Counted from the stretch's first letter, positions 8,245 to 17,145 are shown. The stretch: 64,000 bases of DNA from Catellatospora sp. TT07R-123 (GCF_018327705.1 NZ_BNEM01000002.1:1488001-1552000), one strand, 5' to 3'. The notes: a model not told the origin generated them from the sequence alone. Program-made: numbers and translations.

Positions 8245-9120
8245 GTGCTACCGCAAGATCACATGATGGCCCGGGTACGGGAGCTGTGCCAGTCCGACGA
8301 CCGCCTCGTGGCCGCCCTGACGTACGGGTCGTTCGCCCAGGGCACCGGGGACGCCTACAGCGACATCGAATACTGGCTGTTCTTCCCCGACCCGGCGGCC
8401 GTCGACCCCCGCACCTGGATCGAGCAGGTCGGCGGCGTACGCCACGTGGTGTGCAACGAGTTCGGCTCGCACGTGGCGTTCCTGCCCGGCCTGATCCGGG
8501 GCGAGTTCCACTTCGCCGCCGCCGATGAGATCGAGGCCGTGGCGACCTGGCCCGCCCGCAGCGCCCCGGTCGACCGGATGGTCGTCGTGGACCGCACCGG
8601 CGCGCTGCGTCGCGCCCTGGCCGCGCTGCCCGCCGAGCCCCGCATCCCGTACGGTGCCGACGAAATCGAGCAGCTGTGCGGCCGGTTCGCCAACTGGCTC
8701 GTGCTGGCGCACCACGTCCGGCAGCGCGGCGAGCTGCTGCGCGCCGTCGACGCGCTGGCGCACGCCCAGCGGCACCTGCTGTGGCTGGCCCGGCTCGCCG
8801 ACGACCGCACCGCCCACTGGCTGACGCCGTCGCGCCGGGCCGAGTCCGACCTCGACGCCGGTATGGTCGCCGCCCTGCACGCCGCGACGGCCACGGCCGC
8901 ACCCGAGTCGATCGACCGCGCCGTCGCCGCCGCCTGGACCCTCGGCCGCCGGTGCTGGCAGCAGCTCGCCGCCCGCACCGGCCGCCCGATCCCCACCGCC
9001 CTCTTCACCGACCTGGACGCGATGACCACCCCCGCCCCCGCCCCCGCCCCCGCCCCCGCACCCGCGCCCGCGCCCGCGCGGCCTGTGGGTGCGGTTTCGG
9101 GGAAGGTGCAGGAATCTTGA
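8245..9120 (+). CDS. Lincosamide nucleotidyltransferase-like protein (LnuF/LinF type)
   Basis: A GTG at 8245 gives 291 aa beginning VLPQDHMMARVRELC; the ATG at 8263 is a possible alternative. The N-terminal domain carries the nucleotidyltransferase motif G-S-F-A-Q-G-T-G-D-A-Y-S-D-I-E (residues 28-42; Asp40 and Glu42 as metal ligands) and resembles LnuB/LnuF, which adenylate lincosamides. The C-terminal domain is helical. In an environmental actinomycete it could be a resistance enzyme or a relative with another substrate. Oddities: the tail has an Ala-Pro repeat from a short GC hexanucleotide repeat (about 9030-9080). The last codons and the TGA stop come from a 64-bp palindromic element (9089-9152), so the natural C-terminus has been remodelled. 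Divergent from the MerR regulator. Confidence 0.8.
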   Translation: MLPQDHMMARVRELCQSDDRLVAALTYGSFAQGTGDAYSDIEYWLFFPDPAAVDPRTWIEQVGGVRHVVCNEFGSHVAFLPGLIRGEFHFAAADEIEAVATWPARSAPVDRMVVVDRTGALRRALAALPAEPRIPYGADEIEQLCGRFANWLVLAHHVRQRGELLRAVDALAHAQRHLLWLARLADDRTAHWLTPSRRAESDLDAGMVAALHAATATAAPESIDRAVAAAWTLGRRCWQQLAARTGRPIPTALFTDLDAMTTPAPAPAPAPAPAPAPARPVGAVSGKVQES

Positions 9121-9152
9121 CCCGCGTTCGTGCACTTTCCCCGAAACTGCAC
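9089..9152. repeat. 64-bp palindromic element, copy A
   Basis: Arms of 21 nt (9089-9109 and 9132-9152, sharing GGTTTCGGGGAA / TTCCCCGAAAC) around a 22-nt centre containing GGAATCTTGAC. Two mismatches in the left arm compared with the other copies. It overlaps the 3' end of the upstream gene and encodes its last residues and stop. Confidence 0.85.
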
Positions 9153-9249
9153 GAACGCCTGCCGCCCCGGCGCGGAGTTGGGGCGGTGTAGGCGGGCCCG
9201 CTACCCGGGATTGGGCGGGTGTTCCCGTCCGGTTCCTACCGTTCGCGGC

Positions 9250-10674
9250 ATGCGTACCCTCAGCTGGTGGCGGTCCCGACCGGCCCGCACCGCAGCCGCC
9301 CTGCTCTCGCTCGCCCTGTGCGGCGGCAGCCTCGCCGCCGCGCCCGCCGCCGCGGCGCCCGGCTCGGTCGTCGTGTCCGAGGACTTCACCGCAGGCACGC
9401 TGCCGTCGGGCTGGCGCGCGGTCGACGGCACCTGGACCGTCCAGAACGGACGCCTCTACGGCACCTCGGCCGGCTCGGCGGCGAACAACAAGATCACGTT
9501 CGGGCGGAACCTGCGCGACTTCAGGTTCGAGGCGACGGCCCGGTTCGAGTCGGTGACCGCGTCGACCCGCTGGACCGCGCTCGGCCTGGACGTCCCCGCC
9601 GACGGCGCCGTCCCGTGGTGGATCGCGACCATGCGCAGCGGCACCACCGCGAGCAACGGCGTCGAGTTCGCCCAGCGCACCACCGCCAACGCGTGGAACG
9701 TCACCGGCACGGCGGCCGCGCCGTACGCGGCGGGCACCGGCCGCGACGTCCGGATCGCCGTCGAGGTGCACGGGACGCAGGCCCGCTGGCTGTTCGACGG
9801 CACCGAGGTGCTGCGCACAACGAGCCTCCAGCGCTCGACCACGAGCGGGCAGGCGCTGCTGGTCAACGGTGCCACGGTCTCCTTCGACGACGTACGCGTC
9901 ACGGAGCTGGCGCCGGTCAACCCGTACCTGCGGGCGCCGGGCAGCCGGGTGGCCGTGATCGCGCACCGCGGCGCCTCGGCGGCGGCGCCGGAGAACACGC
10001 TGGTGTCGCAGGAGATCGCGCGCCGCGCGGGCGCGGACTGGATCGAGGACGACGTGCAGCCCTCGTCCGACGGGGTGCCGTTCATCCTGCACGACAGCAC
10101 CGTGGACCGGACCACCAACGGCGTCGGCGCGATCCGGAGCCTGACGGCGGCGCAGCTCAAGGCGCTGGACGCGGGCTCGTGGTTCGCCCCCGTCTACACC
10201 GGCGTGCGGCTGCCGACGCTGGCCGAGCAGCTGGCGGACCTGCGCACCCGGGGCGGGAACCTGCTGCTGGAGATCAAGGGATCGCACACCCGGGCCGAGG
10301 TCGCCACGATCGTCCAGGTCATCCGCGACCAGCAGATGACCGGCCGCGTGTTCATCCAGAGCTTCGAGACCACCGCCCTTCAGTACGCCTACGAGCTGGC
10401 CCCCGAGATCCCGCTCGGGCTGCTGCGCAGCACGCTGGACGCCGACCCGGTCGCGATCGCGGCGCAGCTGCACCTGACCGCGTACAACCCGGACGCCTCT
10501 GCGCTGCTGGGCCGCCCGGCGGTGGTGGCGGCGCTGCACGCGGCCGGGGTCGCGGTGATGGCGTGGACGGTCGACGCGGCCGCGACGTGGAACCAGCTGG
10601 ACACCCTCGGCGTCGACGGCATCATCACCAACCGCCCGGCCGAGCTGGCCGGCTGGAACTCCTACACCCGCTGA
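9250..10674 (+). CDS. Secreted glycerophosphodiester phosphodiesterase with N-terminal beta-sandwich
   Basis: 474 aa from the ATG at 9250; upstream in-frame codons lie inside a repeat element and are not coding. Signal peptide 1-36 ends AAAAPGS. Residues about 40-225 form a lectin-like/concanavalin-type sandwich (FEATARFESVTASTRWTALG, VSFDDVRVTEL). The catalytic GDPD barrel starts at VAVIAHRGASAAAPENT (His239 region), followed by DWIEDDVQ, FILHDSTVDRTTNG, LLLEIKG and the C-terminal MAWTVD...DGIITNRP. This is the usual set for Ca-dependent hydrolysis of glycerophosphodiesters to glycerol-3-phosphate and an alcohol. Probably scavenges phosphate and carbon from phospholipid or teichoic-acid debris outside the cell. 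A convergent terminator follows at 10701. Confidence 0.9.
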   Translation: MRTLSWWRSRPARTAAALLSLALCGGSLAAAPAAAAPGSVVVSEDFTAGTLPSGWRAVDGTWTVQNGRLYGTSAGSAANNKITFGRNLRDFRFEATARFESVTASTRWTALGLDVPADGAVPWWIATMRSGTTASNGVEFAQRTTANAWNVTGTAAAPYAAGTGRDVRIAVEVHGTQARWLFDGTEVLRTTSLQRSTTSGQALLVNGATVSFDDVRVTELAPVNPYLRAPGSRVAVIAHRGASAAAPENTLVSQEIARRAGADWIEDDVQPSSDGVPFILHDSTVDRTTNGVGAIRSLTAAQLKALDAGSWFAPVYTGVRLPTLAEQLADLRTRGGNLLLEIKGSHTRAEVATIVQVIRDQQMTGRVFIQSFETTALQYAYELAPEIPLGLLRSTLDADPVAIAAQLHLTAYNPDASALLGRPAVVAALHAAGVAVMAWTVDAAATWNQLDTLGVDGIITNRPAELAGWNSYTR

Positions 10675-10700
10675 CCGCCGGCAGTCCTCCCGCCGGTACC

Positions 10701-10734
10701 GAGCGCGGGTCCGTGTGCCAGCGGACCCGCGCTC
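10701..10734. terminator. Bidirectional hairpin between convergent genes
   Basis: A perfect 13-bp stem, GAGCGCGGGTCCG (10701-10713) and CGGACCCGCGCTC (10722-10734), with an 8-nt loop. It lies between the glycerophosphodiesterase and PhzF-like stop codons and can serve both. Confidence 0.75.
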
Positions 10735-10740
10735 AACTCG

Positions 10741-11574
10741 TCACGCCAGCGACACCCCGGTGCCGGTGACGTCGATGCCGCCGGTCCCGGCCGGGATGGC
10801 GACGGTGAGCAGGCTGGGGCGGCCCATGTCGTGGCCCTGGTGCACGGTGACCGTCGCCGGTGCCGCGACCAGGCCGAGCTCGCGCAGGTAGCCGCCGAAC
10901 GCGGCGGCGGCCGCACCGGTGGCCGGATCGTCGTAGACGCCGCCGGGCGGGAACGGGTTGCGGGCGTGGAAAACGGTCGCCGACTCGCGCCACACCAGGT
11001 CGACGGTGGTCCAGCCGTGCCGGGCCATCAGCGCGGCCAGGGCGTCCAGGTCGTACGACAGGTCGGCCAGCCGCTCGCGGCTCGCGGCGGCGACGACCGG
11101 GTGCCACACCCCGGCGTAGGCGACCCGGGGCGGCAGCGCCGGGTCCAGGTCGGCGGCCGACCAGCCCAGCACGGCCAGCAGCTCGGCTAGGTCGGCGTCG
11201 GCCAGCGGCGCGGTCCGGGGCGCGACGCTGGTCAGGGTCGCGGTGACCGTGTCCCCGTCCACGGCGGTGCCGACTTCCACCAGGCCCGCCTTCGTGTGCA
11301 GGCGCAGCCGTCCGGCGCCGTGGCGCCGCGCGTACGCCACCGCCGTGGCGATGGTGGCGTGGCCGCAGAACGCCACCTCCGCCTGCGGGCTGAAGTACCG
11401 CACGTCGAAGTCGCCGCCGCCGCGCGGCAGCAGGAACGCGGTCTCCGAGTAGCCGACCTCGGCCGCGACGCGCTGCATCGAGGCGTCGTCGGCGCCGGTC
11501 GCGTCGAGCACCACCCCGGCCGGGTTGCCGCCGCTCGGGTCCGCACTGAACGCCGTGTATCGCAAGATCTCCAC
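10741..11574 (-). CDS. PhzF-family isomerase/epimerase-like protein
   Basis: 277 aa from the GTG at 11574 (VEILRYTAFS), the natural start of the family; the ATG further upstream would add a low-quality leader. Family motifs are all present: GNPAGVVLD near residue 18, EVGYSETAFL with the catalytic Glu, FSPQAEVAFCGHATIATAVA, then DPATGAAAAAFGGYL in the second half. PhzF relatives form two hot-dog-like halves and catalyse isomerisations, such as of trans-2,3-dihydro-3-hydroxyanthranilate in phenazine synthesis, but most members outside phenazine clusters have unknown substrates. No phenazine genes are nearby, so I infer a housekeeping or detoxification relative. Confidence 0.88.
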   Translation of the reverse strand: MEILRYTAFSADPSGGNPAGVVLDATGADDASMQRVAAEVGYSETAFLLPRGGGDFDVRYFSPQAEVAFCGHATIATAVAYARRHGAGRLRLHTKAGLVEVGTAVDGDTVTATLTSVAPRTAPLADADLAELLAVLGWSAADLDPALPPRVAYAGVWHPVVAAASRERLADLSYDLDALAALMARHGWTTVDLVWRESATVFHARNPFPPGGVYDDPATGAAAAAFGGYLRELGLVAAPATVTVHQGHDMGRPSLLTVAIPAGTGGIDVTGTGVSLA

Positions 11575-11637
11575 GCCCCGACCGTAGCCGTGGGGCGGAT
11601 GCGGCACGACGGCCAATTCAGTATTCCTGGATGTGAC

Positions 11638-12585
11638 TCAGATCCAGCCCTTGCGCACCGCGATCGCCCCGGCCTGGAACCGGTTGGCCGCGCCGAGCAG
11701 CTCGTAGAGGCGGCTGATGCGGCGGCGCATGGTGCGCACCGACCAGTCGAGCTGGCGCGCCACCGCCTCGTCCTTCAGCCCGCTGACCAGCAGCGCGAGC
11801 AGGGCCCGGTCCTCCTCGCCGAGCGGGTCCTCGGCCGGGGCCTCCAGGGGCACCGCCGCCCGCCAGCACATCTCCCAGTAGTCGATCAGGCCGTCGAGCA
11901 GGGTGGACGGCCGGATGACGGCGGCGCGCACGTCGGTGAGGTCCAGTGACAGCGGCATCAGGGCCAGGCGGCGGTCGGCTATCGCGAGCTTGATGCGCAG
12001 GCCGGGCAGCACCCGCGCCTGCTCACCGTGGCGGATCAGCTCGCGGATGTCGTCGAAGACGCCGGGCCACTCCAGGGCCTCGGGGGCGTAGACGGCGCGG
12101 TAGCGCACGCCCCGGGCGATGCCGGTCTGCTCGACCGGATTGGACGTGGTCAGCGCGTACGGCGGCCGGTCCAGGGTGATGACCTCGGACTGGGCCTCCT
12201 GCTGGAGGCGTACGAACCAGCGGCCCAGCGCCTCGCTGCCGCTGACGATCTCGATCTCCTCGCTGCTGCCGGAGTGGGTGGCCGCGAACAGCAGCGCGAG
12301 CTGCCCGGCGGCGGCCTGCACCCGGTCCAGCTCGGCCGCGCGCGAGCGCACCAGGTTGGCGACGGCGGCCTGCGGCTCGATCGCGGCGTAGCGGCGCCGG
12401 CTGCCCGCCAACCGTCCTACCAGGCCGTGTTCGCGCAGCCGATCGAGCGCGCGGGCGATGCGCTCCACCGAGCAGCCGAACTCGTCGACGAGTTCGGCGG
12501 GTGCGGCCGAGCGGCGGCTCAGCACGGCGCGGTATACGGCCTCGTCGAAGGGGTCGACGCCGGCCGCGGTGAGCTCCGAGGGCAT
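11638..12585 (-). CDS. TrmB/LuxR-type helix-turn-helix regulator
   Basis: 315 aa. Residues 10-75 form a TrmB-like winged helix (VYRAVLSRRSAAPAELVDEF, VERIARALDRLREHGLVGR). A phospholipase-D-like sensor part follows in the middle (about 110-235, ITLDRPPYALTTSNPVEQTG). The last 60 residues are a LuxR-type tetrahelical HTH (EDRALLALLVSGLKDEAVARQ, RTMRRRISRLYELLGAANRFQ). Such double-HTH proteins commonly sit divergently next to large secreted subtilases in actinobacteria, and that is the arrangement here (next start 92 bp away). I infer that it controls the protease gene. A palindrome TCTTGGCCCAAGA (12594-12606) lies just upstream. Confidence 0.88.
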   Translation of the reverse strand: MPSELTAAGVDPFDEAVYRAVLSRRSAAPAELVDEFGCSVERIARALDRLREHGLVGRLAGSRRRYAAIEPQAAVANLVRSRAAELDRVQAAAGQLALLFAATHSGSSEEIEIVSGSEALGRWFVRLQQEAQSEVITLDRPPYALTTSNPVEQTGIARGVRYRAVYAPEALEWPGVFDDIRELIRHGEQARVLPGLRIKLAIADRRLALMPLSLDLTDVRAAVIRPSTLLDGLIDYWEMCWRAAVPLEAPAEDPLGEEDRALLALLVSGLKDEAVARQLDWSVRTMRRRISRLYELLGAANRFQAGAIAVRKGWI

Positions 12586-12593
12586 GCGGGAGA

Positions 12594-12668
12594 TCTTGGC
12601 CCAAGAGTGCCAACGGCAGCAAGGGGCCAGCGCGACTCATTGCCGTGACGCTTTCGTGCCACTAGACA
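12594..12668. promoter_or_regulatory. Intergenic control region of the regulator/subtilase pair
   Basis: It contains the 13-bp palindrome TCTTGGCCCAAGA (12594-12606), a candidate operator. Facing the protease it contains TTGCCG (12640-12645), a 17-bp spacer and TAGACA (12663-12668). Because the protease ATG is at 12678 and no Shine-Dalgarno sequence is visible, transcription would start only a few bases before the codon: a near-leaderless mRNA is predicted. Confidence 0.5.
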
Positions 12669-12677
12669 CCCATAGAC

Positions 12678-15600
12678 ATGAAGATCCCCCCTCCACGGTT
12701 CCTCACAGCCGGGCTGTCACTGGCGGTAGCCGCCGGTCTGCTCTCGGCCTGGTCCCCGGCCGGTGTGGCCCAGCAACCGGCCGCGCAGCGCCGGGTCATC
12801 GTGCTGCTCGACGGCGACGCCGCCGCGACGTCCGCGCCGGGCGGCCGGCTGCGCGACGCCCGTGGCGCCGACGCCGCCAAGGTCACCGACGCGCGCAAGG
12901 CGCTGCGGGGCCGCCAGCAGGGCTTCGTCGACGGGGCGCGCCACCGGGGCCTGCACCTGTCGCAGGAGCGCCCGCTGAACCTGCTCGTCAACGCCGTCGC
13001 CGCCACGCTCCCGGACAGCGAGGTCGCCGCGCTGGCGGCGCTGCCGGGCGTCACCGCGGTCGTGCCGGACCGCACCGTGCGGGCCCACACCGAGGTCAGC
13101 GTGCCGCTGATCGGCGCGCCCCAGGTGTGGCAGCGCCAGGACGCCACCGGCACCGCCGCCGAGGGCAGCGGCGTGACTGTCGCCGTCATCGACAGCGGCG
13201 TCGACTACACCCACCCCGACCTGGGCGGCGGCTTCGGCGAAGGCTTCAAGGTCGTCGGCGGGTACGACTTCGTCAACGACGACGCCGACCCGATGGACGA
13301 CAACGGCCACGGCACCCACGTCGCGGGCATCATCGCGGGCCGGGCGGCCGCGCCGGGCGGGATCACGGGCGTGGCGCCCGCGGCGGACCTGCTGGCGTAC
13401 AAGGTGATGAACGAGTGGGGCGAGGGTGAGACCTCCGACATCATCGCCGGGATCGAGGCCGCGATCGACCCGGCCAACCCGCACCGCGCCGACGTCATCA
13501 ACATGAGCCTCGGCGGCCCCGGTGACGGCCTGGACCCGCTGGGCCTGGCCGCCACCGCCGCCACTCGCGCCGGGGTCGTCGTCGTCGCCTCAGCGGGCAA
13601 CAGCGGCCCCGGGCGCGACACGGTGGGCAGCCCCGCCGCCGCCGACGGCGTGATCGCGGTCGGCGCCTCGACCAGCGGCCGCGTCGAGCCCACCGCGTAC
13701 GTCAAGGGCGAGAAGCTCCAGACGTACCGCGGCGTGCTGTCGGCCAACCCGGCGGCGGCACCGGTGACCGCGCCGCTGGCCGACGTCGGCTACGGCAGCG
13801 CCGAGGAGCTCGACCAGGCTGGTGACCTGCACGGCAAGGTCGTCCGCGTGAACGGGTTCACCGCGCCGACGCTGGACTACCTGTTCCAGTCCGAACTGGA
13901 CCTGGCCAAGGAGGTCGAGCGGCGCGGCGCCCTGGCGATGATCGCCGGTTCACCCGCCGCGGGCGGCCCGGTCGTGGCCGCGCAGGACGGCACCGTCCCG
14001 GCCGTGCCGTCAGGCCTGTCCCGGACGAAGCTGCACGCCTCCGGCGACCTGTTCCGGATGGACCACCTGGTCGTGTTCGGCATGGACAGCACCCAGTACG
14101 ACGAGCTGTCGCGGGCGATGGAGGCCGGGCCGGTGCAGGTGACCCTCAAGGGCGCCGACGTCACCGACCAGATCGCCTCGTTCTCCTCGCGCGGCCCGTC
14201 GCCGCGCTTCACCCTCAAGCCGGACCTGGTCGCGCCGGGTGTCGAGATCCGCTCGACGGTGCCGACCGCCCTGTTCGGGCCGGGCCAGTACCGCATGTCC
14301 GGCACGTCGATGGCGGCCCCGCACGTGGCGGGCGCGGCGGCGCTGCTGCGCCAGCTGCACCCCGGCCAGTCCCCCGCCGAGGTCATGTCGGCGCTGGTCG
14401 GCACCGCCAAGCCGCTGCCGGACGGGGCCACCTCGGCCGGTTCGGGCCGCCTGGACGTGGCGGCCGCCGCGAGCGCGGTGCTGACCGCGAGCCCGGCCAC
14501 CGTCTCGTTCGGACTGGCCGACCTGTCCGGCCCGACGGTCGGCGGCCGTGCCACGGTGACGCTGCGCAACTCCGGCACCTCGACGCTGACCGTGAACCTG
14601 CGCGCCGGCTCGAACACGGTGCGGCTCAAGCCGGACCGGGTGACCGTCCGGGCCGGAGCCACGGCGACCGTGACGGTCACGCTGAAGGCCAGGCGCCCGC
14701 AGGGCGACACCGAGCTGTCCGGCGCGATCACCGCCGACGCGGGGCGCGGCCGGGCCGTGCGGGTGCCGTACCTGCTGGTGGTGCGGCCGCTGCTGGTGCA
14801 GGCCAGCCCGGACCCCAGCGACGGGCACAGCACCGTCTGGGTCGGCGCGCCGACTGCACTGGCGGGCGCGCCGGTCGTCCGGGTGGAGCCGCAGCGCGGC
14901 AGGCCGTACGAGGTCACGGCCGTGCACCAGTGGGGCGACGTGTACACCGCCGAGGTGACCGGTGACCGCGCGGGCGGCTACCGGGTGGCCGTGGGCGCCA
15001 CCGCCGCCACCGGGCAGCGCCTGGTCGGCGACTCCGGGTTCGAGGTGACGCCCGAGGACGCGCGCCGCAGCCGCTGGGAGCCGATCGGCCCCAACGGCGC
15101 GGGCGGCGACCTGGCGCTGACCCCGGCCGACGGCGGCCGCGGCGTGATGACCACCGACTACACCGCCGGTCCCTGGCTGACCAAGGACCACGGCAAGAGC
15201 TGGACCCAGCTCAACCGCCTGCCGGTGGCTGGCGCCATCGGGCTGGGCAAGGTCGTGATCGACGTCGCGAACGCCGACCGCTGGTGGTACGCCGTCAACG
15301 ATCCCGGCACCGGCGGGCACGTGCTGCGCACCACCGACGGCGGCCGCACCTTCACCACCCTGCCCACCCCGCCCGGCTACGTGTCGGCGCTGGTCGCCGA
15401 CGCCCGTACCCGGGTGCTGGTCGCGGTCGTCAACGACGGCGCCTACGCCAGCTCCGACGGCGGGAACACCTGGACCGCGCTGGCCACGGGTGTCACCGAC
15501 GCCCCGGCGTACGCGGCGATCGGCGGCGACGACCTGTACCTGGCCACGTATGACGGGGTGTGGAAGGTCGCCGGGATCACCTCGGCGTCGCCCGCCGCCG

Positions 15601-16856
15601 GGGTGCGCGTCTACGACAGCGGCAACTTCGTCGGCGGCCTGGCCGCCGACGGCGACGTGGTCGCGGCGCTGGTCTGGGGTGTCGGCGTCGTCGGCTCGTA
15701 CGACGGCGGCACGTCCTGGTCCACCCTGTACAGCCGCTCGTTCGGCCTGACCGGCCTGCGCGCCTCCGGCGGCGAGCTGTTCACGGCCTCGTTCGGCGGG
15801 GAGGCGCTGATCGGCGCCGACCACGGCCGCACCTGGACCGCCACGGCCCTGCCCTCGCAGGACGCGGCGGTGTACGACTACGACCGCTGGGCCGACGGCA
15901 CCGCCACCACCACGACCACCGCGGGCGTGTACGCGGCGACCGGCAGCGGCTTCCAACGACTCGGCGTGCCGGGCGTGAAGGTCACCGACCTGACCGTGAC
16001 CGGAGGCGACCTGCTGGCGGGCACCCCGAACGGCATCTACCGCACGGCGGCGCCCGGCAGCGGCCCCGAGTGGGGCGCGGCCGCGGGTGAGGGCTGGATC
16101 GGCGAGGGCGCGGAGTACATCGCCGCGTCCCCGGCGGACCCGGCCGTCCTGTGGAAGACCCGCAAGTTCGCCTTCGGCGGGTTCGAGATCTCGACCAGCA
16201 CCGACAGCGGCCGCACCTGGACCGCCAAGGGCACCTCCAGCGAGATCCCGACCGTGCTGGCGGTCCACCCCGCCGATCCGCGCCGGGTGTACGCGGGTTT
16301 CGACTCCCTCGGCGGCCACGGTCTGACCGCCACCACCGACGGCGGCCAGACCTGGAAGAACCTGTACCTCGACGAGCCGGTGCGGGCCCTGGCCGGGGAC
16401 CCGGCCGACCCGAAGCGGCTGTGGATCGGCACCGACAGCGGGCTGTACCGCTCCGACGACGGCGGCGTGACCACGGTCAAGGTCGACGACGGCCGGGTCA
16501 CCGCGATCCTGCTGACGGGCCGGCGCCTGGTCGTCGGCGGGCAGGCCATCCGGGTCAGCACCGACGGCGGGCGCACGTTCCGCCCCGGTGACACCGGGCC
16601 GCTGCTGCTGTGGGTCTCCGACTTCGCCGCCGGCGGCGCCACCCTGTACGCGGGCACCCAGGCGTTCAACGCCGACGGCCTGGCCAAGGGCGGGCGCGGC
16701 GTCCTACGCAGCACCGACGGCGGCCTGACCTGGCACAACATCTCGACGGGCCTCCAGAACACCGACGTCACCACCCTTGCCGTCAGCCCCGACGGCCGCT
16801 GGCTGTTCGCCGGCACCGGCACCGGCGGCGTCCACCGCCTCCCCCTATCCCCCTAA
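12678..16856 (+). CDS. Large secreted subtilisin-like serine protease with Asp-box (BNR) repeats
   Basis: 1392 aa. Signal peptide 1-31, then an I9-type propeptide (VIVLLDGDAAA ... VTAVVPDRTV, about 39-134). The S8 catalytic domain has Asp172 (VAVIDSGVDYTHPDL), His211 (NGHGTHVAGIIAG), the oxyanion Asn308 (ASAGNSG) and Ser544 (MSGTSMAAPHVAGAA), with a PA-domain-like insert at about 345-490. An Ig-like part follows (about 600-700). The last 580 residues hold at least nine Asp-boxes (TTDGGRTF, SSDGGNTW, SYDGGTSW, GADHGRTW, STDSGRTW, TTDGGQTW, STDGGRTF, STDGGLTW), giving a sialidase-type beta-propeller. The protease degrades external protein; the propeller probably binds a surface glycan or polymer. 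Likely controlled by the divergent TrmB/LuxR regulator. Confidence 0.93.
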   Translation: MKIPPPRFLTAGLSLAVAAGLLSAWSPAGVAQQPAAQRRVIVLLDGDAAATSAPGGRLRDARGADAAKVTDARKALRGRQQGFVDGARHRGLHLSQERPLNLLVNAVAATLPDSEVAALAALPGVTAVVPDRTVRAHTEVSVPLIGAPQVWQRQDATGTAAEGSGVTVAVIDSGVDYTHPDLGGGFGEGFKVVGGYDFVNDDADPMDDNGHGTHVAGIIAGRAAAPGGITGVAPAADLLAYKVMNEWGEGETSDIIAGIEAAIDPANPHRADVINMSLGGPGDGLDPLGLAATAATRAGVVVVASAGNSGPGRDTVGSPAAADGVIAVGASTSGRVEPTAYVKGEKLQTYRGVLSANPAAAPVTAPLADVGYGSAEELDQAGDLHGKVVRVNGFTAPTLDYLFQSELDLAKEVERRGALAMIAGSPAAGGPVVAAQDGTVPAVPSGLSRTKLHASGDLFRMDHLVVFGMDSTQYDELSRAMEAGPVQVTLKGADVTDQIASFSSRGPSPRFTLKPDLVAPGVEIRSTVPTALFGPGQYRMSGTSMAAPHVAGAAALLRQLHPGQSPAEVMSALVGTAKPLPDGATSAGSGRLDVAAAASAVLTASPATVSFGLADLSGPTVGGRATVTLRNSGTSTLTVNLRAGSNTVRLKPDRVTVRAGATATVTVTLKARRPQGDTELSGAITADAGRGRAVRVPYLLVVRPLLVQASPDPSDGHSTVWVGAPTALAGAPVVRVEPQRGRPYEVTAVHQWGDVYTAEVTGDRAGGYRVAVGATAATGQRLVGDSGFEVTPEDARRSRWEPIGPNGAGGDLALTPADGGRGVMTTDYTAGPWLTKDHGKSWTQLNRLPVAGAIGLGKVVIDVANADRWWYAVNDPGTGGHVLRTTDGGRTFTTLPTPPGYVSALVADARTRVLVAVVNDGAYASSDGGNTWTALATGVTDAPAYAAIGGDDLYLATYDGVWKVAGITSASPAAGVRVYDSGNFVGGLAADGDVVAALVWGVGVVGSYDGGTSWSTLYSRSFGLTGLRASGGELFTASFGGEALIGADHGRTWTATALPSQDAAVYDYDRWADGTATTTTTAGVYAATGSGFQRLGVPGVKVTDLTVTGGDLLAGTPNGIYRTAAPGSGPEWGAAAGEGWIGEGAEYIAASPADPAVLWKTRKFAFGGFEISTSTDSGRTWTAKGTSSEIPTVLAVHPADPRRVYAGFDSLGGHGLTATTDGGQTWKNLYLDEPVRALAGDPADPKRLWIGTDSGLYRSDDGGVTTVKVDDGRVTAILLTGRRLVVGGQAIRVSTDGGRTFRPGDTGPLLLWVSDFAAGGATLYAGTQAFNADGLAKGGRGVLRSTDGGLTWHNISTGLQNTDVTTLAVSPDGRWLFAGTGTGGVHRLPLSP

Positions 16857-16922
16857 CCCCTGCCCCACCCCCTCCCACCGCCGCCCGCCGCGCCCCACCG
16901 CCCGGCGGGCGGCCCCCTCTGG

Positions 16923-16984
16923 CCCGTTGATCATGAACTTATGGCAGTGCTCGACGGCGTGTCGCGGGCACAGCTTCCTGATCG
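16923..16984 (+). repeat. 62-bp element, copy 1
   Basis: Begins CCCGTTGATCATGAACTTAT and ends CAGCTTCCTGATCG; an imperfect palindrome centred near CGACGGCGTGTCG. By eye it is identical over all 62 bases, in reverse complement, to 18748-18809, and similar (about 87 percent) to 61916-61977. Confidence 0.88.
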
Positions 16985-17022
16985 ACTTGCGCTGGGCTGA
17001 GGGCGGGCTGGGGCCGGGTCCT

Positions 17023-17083
17023 GATCGGAGTTTGCGGTCGGTTCGTGCCGTGTAGCGGCACTTTTTGACCGCAGGTCGCGATC
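17023..17083. repeat. 61-bp palindromic element, copy 1
   Basis: 17-nt arms GATCGGAGTTTGCGGTC (17023-17039) and GACCGCAGGTCGCGATC (17067-17083) with a 27-nt centre. The centre carries its own stem, GTGCCG/CGGCAC (17045-17050, 17056-17061). Confidence 0.8.
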
Positions 17084-17145
17084 ACCGGGCGCGAAAACGG
17101 CGCAGGGGCGCGGCGGCCGCACTCGGAAGGCCGGAGACGCCGGGC

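Noticed and set aside
10741-11574. Phenazine biosynthesis
   Set aside because: PhzF-like proteins are common outside phenazine clusters, and no other phz gene is present.
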